DNA from: Deinococcus radiotolerans
Lineage (GTDB): Bacteria > Deinococcota > Deinococci > Deinococcales > Deinococcaceae
Direction of reading: 5' to 3'
DNA length: 64,000 nucleotides
Assembly: GCF_014647435.1 (NCBI RefSeq)
Contig: NZ_BMPE01000001.1
Span: 1,138,382 to 1,202,381, forward strand
Shown here: positions 32,953 through 42,379 of the stretch, piece by piece
Layout of the letters: each line of letters begins with the position of its first letter
Position numbering within the stretch: the stretch's first letter is position 1
Translations under genes and position numbers: made by a program
The notes under the pieces: model-generated
Told to the model about the DNA's origin: nothing
Seen by the model: only the letters and a program-made list of their open reading frames with translations
The model's database searches: none

Positions 32953-35900
32953 CTACCCGGCGCGGGCGTCGTCGTGCTGGCGGATGCTCAGGACGCGGCT
33001 GGCGCCGGTCTGGTCGGTGGTGACGCCCCACAGGGCGTGCGCGACTTCCATGGTGGCTTTCTGGTGCGTGACAAGCAGGAACTGCGCGCCGCGTTCACTG
33101 AAGCGCTTCAGGAAGGCGGTGAAGCGGCGGATGTTCGCCTCGTCCAGCGGGGCGTCCACCTCATCCAGGACGGCCAGGGGGAGGCCGCCGGCGCTGCCTT
33201 CGCCGCCCGCGTGATTCAGGGCGAACAGGAAGCCCAGGCCGGCCATGGTGCGCTCCCCGGCGGAGAGCAGGGTCATGGAGCGGGTGCGTTTCCCGCGGGG
33301 TTGCACGGCGAGGCGCAGGCCGCGAAGGATGCCCTGATCGTCCGTTTCGGGTTCCAGGTCGCCCTGCCCGCCGAGGAGTTCGGTGCTGTACTCGCGGAAG
33401 GCGGTGTTCACGCGGTCGAAGGCGGCGCGGGTGGCATGTTCCTCGGCGGTCTGGAGTTCCCCGAGATGTGCGCGGAGTTCCTGCGCGGCAGCGTCCGCGT
33501 CGTGCAGTTCAGCCCGCTGGGCGCCGAGCAGCTCGGCTTCGGCGGCGTGATCGGCCTCGGCGCGGGCGTTCACGGGCCCCAGGGCGTCCAGCGCGGCGCG
33601 GGTGCGGGTCAGTTCGGCCGTCCACTCGCGGGGGGTGCCGGGCGGGAGGCAGCCGTCGGGAATGACTTCCAGGCTGCCCTCACGCCGGGCGATCAGGAGG
33701 CGCAGGTCGTCCAGGCGGGCGCGGGCCTTGTTCTGCGTGCCGATCAGGTTCGCGTACTGCTGCGCGGCCTGTTCGCGGGTGTACTCGGCGCGGGCGTACT
33801 CGTTCTCGTCGAGAGTGCCGAGCGCGGCCTCGCGGCGGGCCACCTCGGCGCGGGCGGCGTCCAGCACGGCGTCCTGGGCGGTCAGCGAGGTGGCGTTCGT
33901 GTCCAGGCGGGCGCGGAGGTCCCCGGCGCGGGCGCGCCCGGTGCGGTAGGCGCGCCACGCGGCGTCCGCCTGCTGCGCCAGGGCGAGGGATTCGGCGGCG
34001 TGGCGTTCCTGCGCGCGGTGCGTCTCGGCGTCACCGCGGGTGGCCTGGAGGTTGGCGGTCAGGGCGTCCACGTCCGGCAGGGTCTCGCCGGGTGCGAGGG
34101 GTTCGGGTTCGTCAGGGCCCAGGCGGCCAGCGAGGCGGTCGTGGTTCGCCTGGAGGCTGCGGGTCTGCGCGCCCAGTTCAGTCACGCGGCGCTCGGCGCC
34201 CGCTTCCTCCTGCGCGGCGCGTTCGCGGGCGGCGAGCAGGGTGTCGTGCCGTTCAGCGCTGCCCGCCAGGGTCGCCTCAACTTTTTTCAGTTCGGCCGTC
34301 AGGCGGCTGCTCTGACGGTCGGCGTCCTCGAGTTCCGCGTCGAGTTCCTGGAAGCGGCGCTGGTCGCCCAGGACGCCGCTGCCGGTGTCGCGGGCGCGGC
34401 CCCCGGTGATCGCGCCGCCGGGTTCGACGAGTTCGCCGTCCAGCGTGACGAGGCGGGGGCGGCTGGCGTGCGCGCGGGCGATGCGGTTCGCGGCGCGCAG
34501 GTCGCGGACGACCAGGGTGTCGGCCAGGATGCTCTCGGCGACCAGGGGCGGGTCGCTGGGGCACAGGTCGGCGAGGTTGCCGATCACGCCGTCCTCGCGC
34601 AGCAGCGTGCCGTCGCGGCGGGGCCGGGCGCGGATGAGGTCCAGCGGGAGGAAGGTGGCGCGGCCCCCCACGCGCTTGAGCTCGTCGATGATCTCGCGGG
34701 CGTCGTCGGCGCGGTTCACGACAACCTGTTCCAGGCGGCGGCCCAGCGCGGCGCCCAGCGCGGTCTCGTACTCGGCGGGCACGGTCAGCAGGTCCGCGAC
34801 CGAGCCGACGATGCCCGGGTGGTCGAGACGCAGGGCGTTGCGGGCGCCCTCGCCGTAGCGGGCGTAGGAGTTCAGGGTCTGTTCCAGCCGGTCGCGTTCG
34901 CGCCTCAGCGGAGCGACGCTGGCGTTCACGCGGGCCAGTTCGCCCCGCAGGTGCCGATCATGGTGGACAGCGGCCTCACGCTCTTCACGAACACTCAGAT
35001 ATGCCTGCTCGGCCTGCTCCCGCGCGGCGCGGGCGTGCCCGAGGCGCTCCTGTGCGGCGTCCAGCGCTTCACGGGCCTGGGTCAGGTTGCCCTGGGCGCG
35101 TTCGAACTCGGCGCGGATCGTCTCACGGCTGGCGTCCTGGCGGGCGGCGGCCTCGGCGGCGCGGGCGGCCAGAGTGCGGGCGCGGGTCAGGTCGGCGTCC
35201 AGGGTGCGGGCGCGGCGTTCGGCGGCGTCCGCCTGCGCGCGCGCCTGGGTCAGCGCGGCGTCCAGCGCGGTGAGGTCCGGGGCAGGCTGCTCGGGCGGCG
35301 TGCGGGGCAGCGCGTCCAGTTCGGCCGTCAGGGTGCGGCGTTCGGCGTCCAGGTGGGCGCGGTAGCGGTCGGCCTGCGCGGCGGCGTCGCGGGCGGCACG
35401 CAGTGTGTCGAGCGCCCCGGCGTACGCGTCGCGTCGCGCGCGGGCCTCCTGCGCGGCGTCACGGGCGGCGTCCACGGCGGTCGCGGCGGCCTGCACCTCG
35501 GCGGCCAGGGCGGCGCTGCGGGCCTCCAGTTCACTGGCTTCGCTGCGGGCGGCGAAGACCTCGCGGGCCAGGGTCAGCTGCCGGTCGCGGCGCAGGGCGT
35601 CCTCCAGCGTCAGCCCCCGGCCGCTCAGGTCGCGGTGGGTGCGGGCGTCCTGCGCGGCGCGCGCCAGTCGTTCCAGCGCGGCCTCGCGTTCGTTCAGCAC
35701 CAGCCGCAGCGAATCCAGGTGCGTGTCCGCCTCGCGCAGGCGCGCCTCGGTCTCCTGGCGGGCGGTGACGGCGCGGGACAGCCCGGCGGCCTCCTGCACG
35801 TAGCCCAGCAGGGTCCTGCCTTCGGCCTGCACGACGCCGCTCACCTCGCCCTGCCCGATCACGGCCAGTCCACCGGGGCCCAGGCCGGTGCCGCGCAGCG

Positions 35901-36258
35901 CGCCCTGCACGTCCCTCGCGCGCACGCCGCGCCCGTTCAGGTCCTGCTCGCCGGTCCCGTCGCGGTACACGCGCCGCGCGAGGTTCACGCGCTCCCCGGC
36001 GGGCGTCACGAGTTCCAGCTGCACCTCCGCCAGGCCCAGCGGGGCCTTGCCGCCGCTGCCGTGGAAGATCAGTTCGGTGCCGCGCCCGGCGCGCAGGTCG
36101 CGCGCGCGGGCCTGATGGGTGGCCCAGCGGATGGCTTCCACAACGTTGCTCTTGCCGCTGCCGTTCGGGCCGATGACGGCACTGACGCCCGGCCCGAATT
36201 CCAGGCGGGTGCGGTCGGCGAAGCTCTTGAAGCCCTGCAGGGTGACGCTCTGAAGCAT
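32953..36258 (-). CDS. smc: Chromosome condensation ATPase SMC
   Basis: 1101 residues. The Walker [17 protein letters not shown] is near the N-terminus. Two long Ala/Arg/Glu-rich coiled coils flank a hinge at about residues 460-600 ([31 protein letters not shown]). At the C-terminus the ABC signature is [18 protein letters not shown] (Ala in place of the usual Gly) and the Walker B is [17 protein letters not shown]. It loads on DNA with ScpA/ScpB for chromosome organisation. It is the last gene of the smpB-amidase-GerMN-smc run, 22 nt after the GerMN gene. Confidence 0.96.
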   Translation of the reverse strand: MLQSVTLQGFKSFADRTRLEFGPGVSAVIGPNGSGKSNVVEAIRWATHQARARDLRAGRGTELIFHGSGGKAPLGLAEVQLELVTPAGERVNLARRVYRDGTGEQDLNGRGVRARDVQGALRGTGLGPGGLAVIGQGEVSGVVQAEGRTLLGYVQEAAGLSRAVTARQETEARLREADTHLDSLRLVLNEREAALERLARAAQDARTHRDLSGRGLTLEDALRRDRQLTLAREVFAARSEASELEARSAALAAEVQAAATAVDAARDAAQEARARRDAYAGALDTLRAARDAAAQADRYRAHLDAERRTLTAELDALPRTPPEQPAPDLTALDAALTQARAQADAAERRARTLDADLTRARTLAARAAEAAARQDASRETIRAEFERAQGNLTQAREALDAAQERLGHARAAREQAEQAYLSVREEREAAVHHDRHLRGELARVNASVAPLRRERDRLEQTLNSYARYGEGARNALRLDHPGIVGSVADLLTVPAEYETALGAALGRRLEQVVVNRADDAREIIDELKRVGGRATFLPLDLIRARPRRDGTLLREDGVIGNLADLCPSDPPLVAESILADTLVVRDLRAANRIARAHASRPRLVTLDGELVEPGGAITGGRARDTGSGVLGDQRRFQELDAELEDADRQSSRLTAELKKVEATLAGSAERHDTLLAARERAAQEEAGAERRVTELGAQTRSLQANHDRLAGRLGPDEPEPLAPGETLPDVDALTANLQATRGDAETHRAQERHAAESLALAQQADAAWRAYRTGRARAGDLRARLDTNATSLTAQDAVLDAARAEVARREAALGTLDENEYARAEYTREQAAQQYANLIGTQNKARARLDDLRLLIARREGSLEVIPDGCLPPGTPREWTAELTRTRAALDALGPVNARAEADHAAEAELLGAQRAELHDADAAAQELRAHLGELQTAEEHATRAAFDRVNTAFREYSTELLGGQGDLEPETDDQGILRGLRLAVQPRGKRTRSMTLLSAGERTMAGLGFLFALNHAGGEGSAGGLPLAVLDEVDAPLDEANIRRFTAFLKRFSERGAQFLLVTHQKATMEVAHALWGVTTDQTGASRVLSIRQHDDARAG

Positions 36259-36280
36259 GGTTACTGGTCAGCGCCGGGCG

Positions 36281-36832
36281 TCACTGGTCGGCGCAGTCTC
36301 CGGCGGCGAAGGGCTGCGTCAGGTCCATGCGGCCCAGCGCCTCCACGTTCTGCCCGCCCACCAGGAAGGTCACGTCCAGGCCCTTCTGCTCGATCAGGGT
36401 GCGGGTCAGGGTGCACAGCAGCATGCGCTCGCCGCTGGGGCCGTAGCGCAGCTTGGTGTACGCGTCAGGCAGGTCCACGTAGTAGTGCTGGCCGCGCAGG
36501 TACACCTTCGGGGCAGGCGTCCCGGCGGGCACGACGCCCAAGAAGCTCTTGTCGTACGGGCCGCGCGCCCAGACGTCCACGGCGGCCTGCGCGACCGAGC
36601 GGGTGTTCGTGCGGGACACCTGCACGGTGCGGGTCTCGGGCTTCAGGTTCTGCACCTGCGGGTCGGTGAAGTACACCTTGACCTTCAGGGCCTGCCGTTC
36701 AGTCAGGTCCAGTTTGGGCGGCTCGGGCGTGGGCGGCGTGCGCTGCACCGCCTGAAGGGCCAGGACGGACGCGGCCAGCAGCGCGGCAGCCACGACGTTG
36801 AACGGCGAGAACAGTTTGCGCGGGACGCTCAC
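36281..36832 (-). CDS. GerMN-domain membrane-anchored protein
   Basis: 183 residues: one N-terminal anchor (NVVAAALLAASVLALQAV), a Pro-rich linker, and a GerMN domain (LKVKVYFTDPQVQNLKPETR, RSVAQAAVDVWARGP, YVDLPDAYTKLRYGPSGER, MLLCTLTRTLIEQKGLDVTF). GerMN domains occur in sporulation and lipoprotein LpqB-like envelope proteins and are thought to bind partners at the wall. It starts at a GTG overlapping the stop of the upstream amidase-like gene by 4 nt, so the two are made together and probably act together outside the membrane. Confidence 0.88.
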   Translation of the reverse strand: MSVPRKLFSPFNVVAAALLAASVLALQAVQRTPPTPEPPKLDLTERQALKVKVYFTDPQVQNLKPETRTVQVSRTNTRSVAQAAVDVWARGPYDKSFLGVVPAGTPAPKVYLRGQHYYVDLPDAYTKLRYGPSGERMLLCTLTRTLIEQKGLDVTFLVGGQNVEALGRMDLTQPFAAGDCADQ

Positions 36833-38208
36833 TGCGCCCCTCCCGGCGCGCTGAGGTTCGCGTTGTTGTTCGCGCGGGCCGTGAGGTACGTGGCGACCGA
36901 GCGGGCCACCGCCACCGACAGGATCTTCTGCCGCGCGGCGCTGCCGAGCGTGGCGAGGTCCTGCGCGTTGTTCGCCCAGCCGAGTTCCAGCAGCAGCGCC
37001 GCCTGGGGGGCCTCCCCGAGGCTCTGCACGCGGCTGATGCTCTCCTGCTTTGCGGTCACGCCGCCACCCTTGAGTTCACCGCGCAGCAGTTCCCCCAGGC
37101 GGCGGGTGCTGCCCGCCCCGGCCACAACCAGGCTGCTGTACGGGACGCTGCTGCCGCCGCGCAGGCTGTTGATCAGCTGGCTGCTGGCGCGGCCCGTCTG
37201 CTCGTACACGGTCACGCCGCTGCGCCGCGCGCCGGGCAGGCGGCCCAGGTCAAGCGCCAGGTACACGTCGCTCTGGCGGGCCAGGGTCAGGACCTCGTCG
37301 CGACTGAGGTTGGCGCCGCTGCTGCGCGTGACCCGCACCTGCCAGCCCTTCTCGGCCAGGAGCTGCGCGGCCTGCCGGGCGACTTCCAGGGTCACGTCGC
37401 CACTCACGCCGGGCACCACGGCCGGGTCCAGGATGATCAGGGGCGCGTTGATGCGCGCCAGAAGTTCCGGGGCGCTGCTGGGCACGCCAGGCCCGGCGTC
37501 CACGACGACGCGCACGCCGCTGCCGCGCACGACCTTGAACACGCGGTACCCGCTGCTGGCCGGGAGGGGCAGCGTGACGGTCAGGTCGCTGCCCGTCCGG
37601 GCCACGTCGGCGCTGGGCACGAACGCGCCGCGGGTGGTGTAGCGCCGCGCGTCGCCCTGAAGGCCCTTCAGGGTCAGGACCACGCGGTCGCCGCGCTGCT
37701 CGTCACTGACCTGCACGTCGCGGCTGAGGTCGAGCACCAAGCGGTCGGAGTCACGTCCGGCGCGGCTGCTGACGCTCACGAGTTTCGGCGCGGCCAGCGT
37801 GAACTTGCCCTGCTCGTACTGGGCGCCCAGACCGCTGGCCAGGGTCTCCAGCGGCAGGTACAGGTTGCCGTTCACGCGGGTGGCGGTGCGGCCCTGCACG
37901 CGGCGCGTGTCGAGCTGTACGGTGTTGAAGGACGTCGTGGCGCGCTGCTGGTTCTCATCGAGGGGAAGCAGCAGCGTGTGGCCCAGACCGGTCACGCGGA
38001 CCACGCCGCTGTCCTCGGTGATGCTCAGCAGGCCGCTCAGGTTGCTCTGGCTGGCGTACTCCGCACCGTACAGCTGGATGCTCTGCACGTCACGCCCGGC
38101 GAGGTTCAGGCGGGAGAAGGCGATCTGCGCGCCGGCCAGACCGATCAGGAACAGGCTGGCGGCCGCGGCGGTCAGGGCGGTGCGGCGGCCCGGGGCGCGC
38201 AGCCTCAC
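36829..38208 (-). CDS. Amidase_3-like protein lacking the zinc site
   Basis: 459 residues with a signal peptide (TALTAAAASLFLIGLAGA). Two N-terminal copper-amine-oxidase-like or AMIN-type segments lead to a C-terminal Amidase_3 fold. In active N-acetylmuramoyl-L-alanine amidases the first zinc His lies in DPGHGG; here the aligned stretch is ILDPAVVPGVSGD. The second His of the SIHxN motif is replaced in YLALDLGRLPGA. The late catalytic Glu seems retained (ALLLELGWANN). It may thus be an inactive wall-binding or activator protein, like divisome amidase regulators. The stop overlaps the GerMN start, and the GTG or ATG start overlaps the smpB stop. Confidence 0.82.
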   Translation of the reverse strand: MRLRAPGRRTALTAAAASLFLIGLAGAQIAFSRLNLAGRDVQSIQLYGAEYASQSNLSGLLSITEDSGVVRVTGLGHTLLLPLDENQQRATTSFNTVQLDTRRVQGRTATRVNGNLYLPLETLASGLGAQYEQGKFTLAAPKLVSVSSRAGRDSDRLVLDLSRDVQVSDEQRGDRVVLTLKGLQGDARRYTTRGAFVPSADVARTGSDLTVTLPLPASSGYRVFKVVRGSGVRVVVDAGPGVPSSAPELLARINAPLIILDPAVVPGVSGDVTLEVARQAAQLLAEKGWQVRVTRSSGANLSRDEVLTLARQSDVYLALDLGRLPGARRSGVTVYEQTGRASSQLINSLRGGSSVPYSSLVVAGAGSTRRLGELLRGELKGGGVTAKQESISRVQSLGEAPQAALLLELGWANNAQDLATLGSAARQKILSVAVARSVATYLTARANNNANLSAPGGAQ

Positions 38209-38627
38209 AGTTCGCGCAGCTCCCGGCGCACGGTCTTCTCGGCTTCCGCGCGGCGCTTGTCATGCAGTTTCTTGCCGCGCGCCAGGGCCACTTCCACCTT
38301 GAAGAACCGGCCCTTCTGGTACAGGCGGGTGGGGACCAGCGTCAGGCCTTTCTGTTCCAGGCCGCGCTTGACCTTGCCGATCTCCTCGCGGTGCAGCAGC
38401 AGGCGGCGGGTGCGGCGGGGCTCGTGGTTGTTGTACGTCGCTTCCTTGTAGGTCGGGATGTACAGGCCTTCCAGGTCGATGTTGCCGCCGTGGAGGCGGG
38501 CGAAGGCGTCGCGGAAGTCCACGCCGCCCGCGCGGATGCTCTTGACTTCACTGCCGGTCAGGCTGATCCCCGCCTCGAAGCGCTCCAGCAGTTCGTACTC
38601 GTAATGAGCGCGGCGGTTCGTGTACAC
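38205..38627 (-). CDS. smpB: SsrA-binding protein SmpB
   Basis: 140 residues. Carries tmRNA to stalled ribosomes for trans-translation. The OB-fold core is typical: NRRAHYEYELLERFEAGISL, GSEVKSIRAGGVDFRDAF, YIPTYKEATYNNHEPRRTR, and the C-terminal basic tail KKLHDKRRAEAEKTVRREL that enters the A site. The start is GTG 38627 with TAGAAT 6 nt upstream. It leads a four-gene run with 4-nt overlaps to the amidase-like and GerMN genes. Confidence 0.96.
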   Translation of the reverse strand: MYTNRRAHYEYELLERFEAGISLTGSEVKSIRAGGVDFRDAFARLHGGNIDLEGLYIPTYKEATYNNHEPRRTRRLLLHREEIGKVKRGLEQKGLTLVPTRLYQKGRFFKVEVALARGKKLHDKRRAEAEKTVRRELREL

Positions 38628-38633
38628 CCGGGC

Positions 38634-38639
38634 ATTCTA
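38634..38639 (-). promoter_or_regulatory. Leaderless -10 for the smpB-smc operon
   Basis: TAGAAT on the minus strand, 6 nt before the GTG at 38627. Confidence 0.65.
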
Positions 38640-38674
38640 GCAGCACGGGGAAAAACTGGTGATGGTGAAAAGGT

Positions 38675-38716
38675 GATGGTTGATGGACGGGACGCTGGCC
38701 CCATCCATCAACCATC
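38675..38716 (-). terminator. Terminator after the SDR gene
   Basis: GATGGTTGATGGA (38675-38687) and TCCATCAACCATC (38704-38716) form a perfect 13-bp stem 14 nt past the stop at 38730. On the minus strand it is followed by a TTTT and, further on, a TTTTT stretch. Confidence 0.7.
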
Positions 38717-38729
38717 GACCATGCTCCGG

Positions 38730-39440
38730 CTACTTCTTCGGGGGGCGGCTGGGGCGCACTTCGACGCGGCTGGGCAGGGTGCGCTCGGGCATGTGCAGGA
38801 GGTCGACGGTCAGCTGCGCGAGGTCCTCGGGCTGGATCTTCCAGGCGTCCCTGTCCGCGTCGGGCGTGTGCCCGGCGAAGTGCGTGGCGACGCTGCCGGG
38901 CATGATCTGCGTGACCTTGATCCCACGGTCGCGCAGGTCGAGGTTCAGCACCTCACTGAGGCCGTTCAGGCCGAACTTGCTGGCGTTGTACGCGCCGCCG
39001 CCCGGCAGGGGGTTCTTCCCGGCGAGGCTGGAGAGCGTGAAGATGTACCCGCCACGCTCGGTCAGGGCAGGAATGGCGGCCTTGACGGTGTAGAACGCGC
39101 CGCTGAGGTTCGTGTCGATCACGTCCTGCCACTGCTCGATGCTCAGGTCCGCCACGTTCCCGAAGTGCCCGACGCCCGCGTTCACGAACAGGACGTCCAG
39201 CCCGCCGAAGGCGGCCACGTGCGCGTCCACGGCAGCCTGCACGGCGTGCGGGTCTTTCACGTCGCAGGCAAAGCCGCGGGCGTGCCCGCCCAGTTCGCCT
39301 GCCACCTGCTCGATCTCGGCGGCGTTGCGGCTGGTGATGGTCACGGCGTACCCGTCGGCGATCAGGGCCTGCGCGACGGCGTGCCCGATGCCCTTGCTGG
39401 CTCCGGTGATGAAAGCACTCTTCTGGGTGGTCTGCGTCAT
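38730..39440 (-). CDS. Short-chain dehydrogenase/reductase
   Basis: 236 residues. Cofactor motif FITGASKGIGHAVAQA, then VNAGVGHFG, the catalytic Ser in SSLAGKNPLPGGGAYNASK with the YxxxK pair inside it, and PGSVATHF. The classical SDR active site (Asn-Ser-Tyr-Lys) is complete. SRN after the second strand suggests NADP(H). The substrate is unknown. ATG 39440 is chosen over a GTG at 39449 because TAGGGT lies 7 nt before it. Confidence 0.92.
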   Translation of the reverse strand: MTQTTQKSAFITGASKGIGHAVAQALIADGYAVTITSRNAAEIEQVAGELGGHARGFACDVKDPHAVQAAVDAHVAAFGGLDVLFVNAGVGHFGNVADLSIEQWQDVIDTNLSGAFYTVKAAIPALTERGGYIFTLSSLAGKNPLPGGGAYNASKFGLNGLSEVLNLDLRDRGIKVTQIMPGSVATHFAGHTPDADRDAWKIQPEDLAQLTVDLLHMPERTLPSRVEVRPSRPPKK

Positions 39441-39447
39441 GGGCGGC

Positions 39448-39453
39448 ACCCTA
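39448..39453 (-). promoter_or_regulatory. Leaderless -10 for the SDR gene at 38730-39440
   Basis: TAGGGT on the minus strand, 7 nt before the ATG at 39440. Confidence 0.6.
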
Positions 39454-39500
39454 ACACGCCCCCACCGGAAGACCGTATGAAAAGCAAAGCAGTATGAAGC

Positions 39501-39525
39501 CGCGCCGCCCAGTCCGGGCGGCGCG
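39501..39525 (-). terminator. Terminator of the secreted-protein gene at 39536
   Basis: CGCGCCGCCC (39501-39510) and GGGCGGCGCG (39516-39525) form a perfect 10-bp stem with a 5-nt loop, 11 nt past the stop; on the minus strand it is followed by GCTTCATACTGCTTTG. Confidence 0.65.
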
Positions 39526-39535
39526 CAGCGTCAGG

Positions 39536-39994
39536 TCAGCGGGGCAGGCGGGCGGCCAGCTGGTCGTACATGTAGTTCACGAACTCCGCGCGGTAGCGCA
39601 GCAGCACGCTGATACCGAACGTGTCGCTCAGGACGTACTTCTGCCCCTGCGGCAGCTGGAATTCCAGGCGGGCACCCAGCTTGTTCCAGGGCACCAGGGC
39701 GCTGGGCGCCACGAACACCGGCCGGACCTGAATGGCGTTCGCGCTGGCGGCAGAGGCAATGGTGGCCTGCGGGTAGCGGCGTTTCAGGGCGCCGGCGCTG
39801 TCGCGGCGCATGGCGGCGAGGATGCTCTGGCGCTGCTCGGCGTTCACGAGGTTCTGGTTGCCCTCGATGACGGGGTCCAGGATCACGTACGTAGCGGCGC
39901 GCAGCTGCCCGGCATTCGGGCTGGGGGTCTGCGCGGACGCGGCGCCCAGCAGCAGCAGGGCGAGGAGGGCCGTTCGGGTCAGGTGGGCGTTCAT
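39536..39994 (-). CDS. Secreted protein of unknown function
   Basis: 152 residues from ATG 39994 with a clean signal peptide (MNAHLTRTALLALLLLGAAS, cut near AQT). The mature part has an alpha/beta pattern (AATYVILDPVIEGNQNLV, RRDSAGALKRRYPQATIA, LGARLEFQLPQGQKYVL) ending in FVNYMYDQLAARLPR. No domain is recognised. It is divergent from mazG. An upstream in-frame codon at 40117 would destroy the signal peptide and is rejected. Confidence 0.75.
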   Translation of the reverse strand: MNAHLTRTALLALLLLGAASAQTPSPNAGQLRAATYVILDPVIEGNQNLVNAEQRQSILAAMRRDSAGALKRRYPQATIASAASANAIQVRPVFVAPSALVPWNKLGARLEFQLPQGQKYVLSDTFGISVLLRYRAEFVNYMYDQLAARLPR

Positions 39995-40081
39995 GCGAGT
40001 CAGTGCATCACACCCTGCCTGACGGGGCGTGAAGTGCGCGTGAGGGTCACCCCGGGCCCGGTGGCCTCCCGGGCTCACGCG

Positions 40082-40087
40082 TAGAGT
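40082..40087 (+). promoter_or_regulatory. Leaderless -10 for mazG
   Basis: TAGAGT, 7 nt before the ATG at 40095; favours that start over a GTG at 40086, which would lie inside the hexamer. Confidence 0.65.
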
Positions 40088-40094
40088 GAGGCGC

Positions 40095-40745
40095 ATGCAG
40101 GATCTCCTCTTGATCATGCGGCGCCTGCGCGCGCCGGACGGCTGCCCCTGGGACCGCGAGCAGACGCATGAGTCCCTGCGCCCCTACCTGCTGGAGGAAG
40201 CGGCCGAGGCGGCCGACGCCGTGAGCAGCCCCGACCGGGCCGAGCTGGCCGACGAGTTGGGGGACGTGCTGTTGCAGGTGGCGTTTCACAGCGTGATTGC
40301 CGAGGAGGCGGGCACGTTCACTTACGCGGACGTGGAGCGCGCCATCGTGGAGAAACTAGTGCGGCGCCACCCGCACGTGTTCGCCCAGGCGAGCGTGAGT
40401 GGCAGTGAGGAGGTCGTCACGAACTGGCAGGCCATCAAGGCGGCCGAGCGGGGGGGCCGGGTGCGCCGTCCGGAGGACCGGGTGCCCGCCGGTCTGGGCG
40501 CCCTGGCGCGCGAGGCGAAAACGCAGCGGCTGGCCGGACAAGTGAAGACCACGCCGGACGCGGCCCGCGCCGCGCTGCTGAGCGCCGCCCAGGCGGCCCC
40601 CGACTCGGCTCAGGGTGTGGCGGAGGTGCTCGCCGCCGCCGTGGCGTGGGCGCGCGCGGCGGGCGTGGACCCCGAACTGGCCCTGCGCGAGCGGACGCTG
40701 GACACCCTGCACGCCCTGTCCGGCGAGGGTGAGGAGACCGCGTGA
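40095..40745 (+). CDS. mazG: Nucleoside triphosphate pyrophosphohydrolase MazG
   Basis: 216 residues. Hydrolyses NTPs, including damaged ones, to NMP and pyrophosphate. The family N-terminus [20 protein letters not shown] is followed by the metal-binding acids in [12 protein letters not shown] and [17 protein letters not shown] second region ([26 protein letters not shown]) is as in E. coli MazG, although the protein is shorter than the 260-residue form. The stop overlaps the Nudix gene start (GTGA). Paired with the CoA pyrophosphatase it suggests a nucleotide-pool cleaning unit. Confidence 0.92.
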   Translation: MQDLLLIMRRLRAPDGCPWDREQTHESLRPYLLEEAAEAADAVSSPDRAELADELGDVLLQVAFHSVIAEEAGTFTYADVERAIVEKLVRRHPHVFAQASVSGSEEVVTNWQAIKAAERGGRVRRPEDRVPAGLGALAREAKTQRLAGQVKTTPDAARAALLSAAQAAPDSAQGVAEVLAAAVAWARAAGVDPELALRERTLDTLHALSGEGEETA

Positions 40746-41311
40746 GCGATCCGCTGGACGCCGCCCTGAACGACCCGTGGGTGACGTGGCTGGGGGGGCG
40801 CGAGCGGCGCACCCTGCACCTGCCGGAGTACCGGCGCGCGGCGGTCCTGGTGGGCCTCACGCGCGAGGCAGACGCGCGGGTGCTGCTGACGCTGCGCTCA
40901 CCGGACCTGCCCACCCACCAGGGGCAGATCAGTTTCCCCGGCGGCAGCCTGGAGCGCGGCGAGACGCCCGTGCAGGCGGCGCTGCGTGAGGCGCAGGAGG
41001 AGGTCGGACTGGACCCGGATCAGGTGGCGGTGCTGGGCGAACTGGATGACGTGTTCACCCCGGTGGGGTTTCACGTGACGCCCGTTCTGGCGCGCATCCC
41101 GGCCCAGCCGACCCTGACCCTGTCCGGCGAGGTCGCGCAGCTGCTGCTGCCCACGCTGTCCGAGCTGCGCGCCGTGCCCATGACGCGGGAGACCCGCACG
41201 CTGCCGGACGGGACGCATGTGCCCCTCTACCGCTACCCGTGGCAGGGTCATGACATCTGGGGGATGACGGCGCGGGTCCTGCATGATCTCCTCGGGGGCG
41301 GCCCCGCCTGA
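40742..41311 (+). CDS. Nudix hydrolase, CoA pyrophosphatase type
   Basis: 189 residues. The Nudix box is [21 protein letters not shown], given in two parts: [15 protein letters not shown] and REAQEEVGL. The upstream CoA-specific segment [20 protein letters not shown] precedes it, and [13 protein letters not shown] joins them. It closely recalls D. radiodurans DR_1184, a structurally characterised CoA pyrophosphatase that cleaves CoA to 3',5'-ADP and phosphopantetheine. It starts at GTG 40742 inside the mazG stop. A bidirectional hairpin follows. Confidence 0.92.
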   Translation: MSDPLDAALNDPWVTWLGGRERRTLHLPEYRRAAVLVGLTREADARVLLTLRSPDLPTHQGQISFPGGSLERGETPVQAALREAQEEVGLDPDQVAVLGELDDVFTPVGFHVTPVLARIPAQPTLTLSGEVAQLLLPTLSELRAVPMTRETRTLPDGTHVPLYRYPWQGHDIWGMTARVLHDLLGGGPA

Positions 41312-41319
41312 ACAGGGAA

Positions 41320-41350
41320 ACGGCCCCCACCCGGGAGGGGCAGGGGCCGT
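41320..41350. terminator. Bidirectional terminator
   Basis: ACGGCCCC (41320-41327) pairs with GGGGCCGT (41343-41350); on the minus strand it is followed by TTCCCTGTT. It lies between convergent stops at 41311 and 41363. Confidence 0.65.
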
Positions 41351-41362
41351 GAGGGACCGGGT

Positions 41363-42379
41363 TTAGCGGCTGGGGGTGATGGTGATCTGGCCGTTCTTCG
41401 TGATGTTGTAGTTGCTCACGAAGGTGCGGTAGCCGGGGGCGATCATCACGATCTCGTGGGTGCCGCCGTCCAGCTGGAGGTCCAGGCCGCCGTTGCGGAT
41501 GGTGCCGGCTTCCTGGCCGTCCACGAACACGCGCGCGCCGGTGACGCTGCTGCGGATCGCGACCGTAAAGGCGCTGGGGGTGGGCGTGACGACCGCCTGC
41601 GCGAACTCGACGTTCACGTTGGTGGTGCTGCCACCCTTGATGGCGACGGTGGTCGTGAAGTCACGGTAGCCGGGGGCCTGCACGCGGATGGGGTAGCTGC
41701 CGGCCTTCAGGTTGCTGTAGGTGACGTTCGCGCCGCCCAGTCGCTGGCCGTTCAGGATCACGGTAGCGTTGGCGACGTTCGTGCCGACGAACAGGCTACC
41801 GGTGCTGATGGGCGTGCGGCCCGCGACCGTGTAGAAGGCGGTGTCGCTGACCCAGCTGTTCTGCGGCAGGGGGTTCACGACGATGCTCAGCGCCTGCGCC
41901 AGGCCCGCCTGATTCTTGGCGTTCACGGTGGCGAACTGGTCCTGCGCGGTCTTGAAGGAGCTGATCTGATCAAGGTTCAGCGGCGTGAGGCTGGCCAGGG
42001 CCAGGACCTTGTTCTGCCCGATGGGGCCCGCGACCGTGAAGTTGAACTTGTCCTCGGCGGCGGGGAACACCTTGGTGGTGTTGGCCTTGACGAGGTTGCT
42101 GTCGCTCAGGCGGTTGGGGAGGATCTGGTCGACGCTGCCGTCGGGGTTCACGTTGAACAGGTACACGTAAGCGTCACGGTTGACGGTGGTGCTGATGCTG
42201 ATCTTGTCACCCACGCGGTAGGCGGGGTTCTGGTTGCCGCTGGTGTCCTTGTCCACACGGACGCTGACGCTCAGGTCCGGCTGGGTGGGGTTCACGATGA
42301 TGCTCTGGGCGCTGATCTTGGGGGCAGCGGCGGCGGTGCTCAGGAGCATCGCGGCTGGAATCAGAAGAAGTTTGTTCAT
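41363..42379 (-). CDS. Secreted DUF4384/PEGA surface protein
   Basis: 338 residues with a signal peptide ([19 protein letters not shown]). A DUF4384 region covers about 35-165 ([28 protein letters not shown]). Two PEGA-type repeats follow, each with the GxY/GxR turn ([15 protein letters not shown] and [16 protein letters not shown]). PEGA repeats bind or span the envelope. Position next to the CoA pyrophosphatase matches what I recall as DR_1185, annotated as an S-layer-like array related protein. It has a conventional ribosome site (GGAGGT) and a long upstream region, fitting high, regulated expression. Confidence 0.88.
   Translation of the reverse strand: MNKLLLIPAAMLLSTAAAAPKISAQSIIVNPTQPDLSVSVRVDKDTSGNQNPAYRVGDKISISTTVNRDAYVYLFNVNPDGSVDQILPNRLSDSNLVKANTTKVFPAAEDKFNFTVAGPIGQNKVLALASLTPLNLDQISSFKTAQDQFATVNAKNQAGLAQALSIVVNPLPQNSWVSDTAFYTVAGRTPISTGSLFVGTNVANATVILNGQRLGGANVTYSNLKAGSYPIRVQAPGYRDFTTTVAIKGGSTTNVNVEFAQAVVTPTPSAFTVAIRSSVTGARVFVDGQEAGTIRNGGLDLQLDGGTHEIVMIAPGYRTFVSNYNITKNGQITITPSR

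Noticed and set aside
32719..36669. A 1316-codon open frame on the plus strand
   Set aside because: It is the antisense of smc; the G+C-rich third positions of smc keep the opposite frame open. The product is low-complexity Ala/Gly/Val/Gln sequence with no family features.
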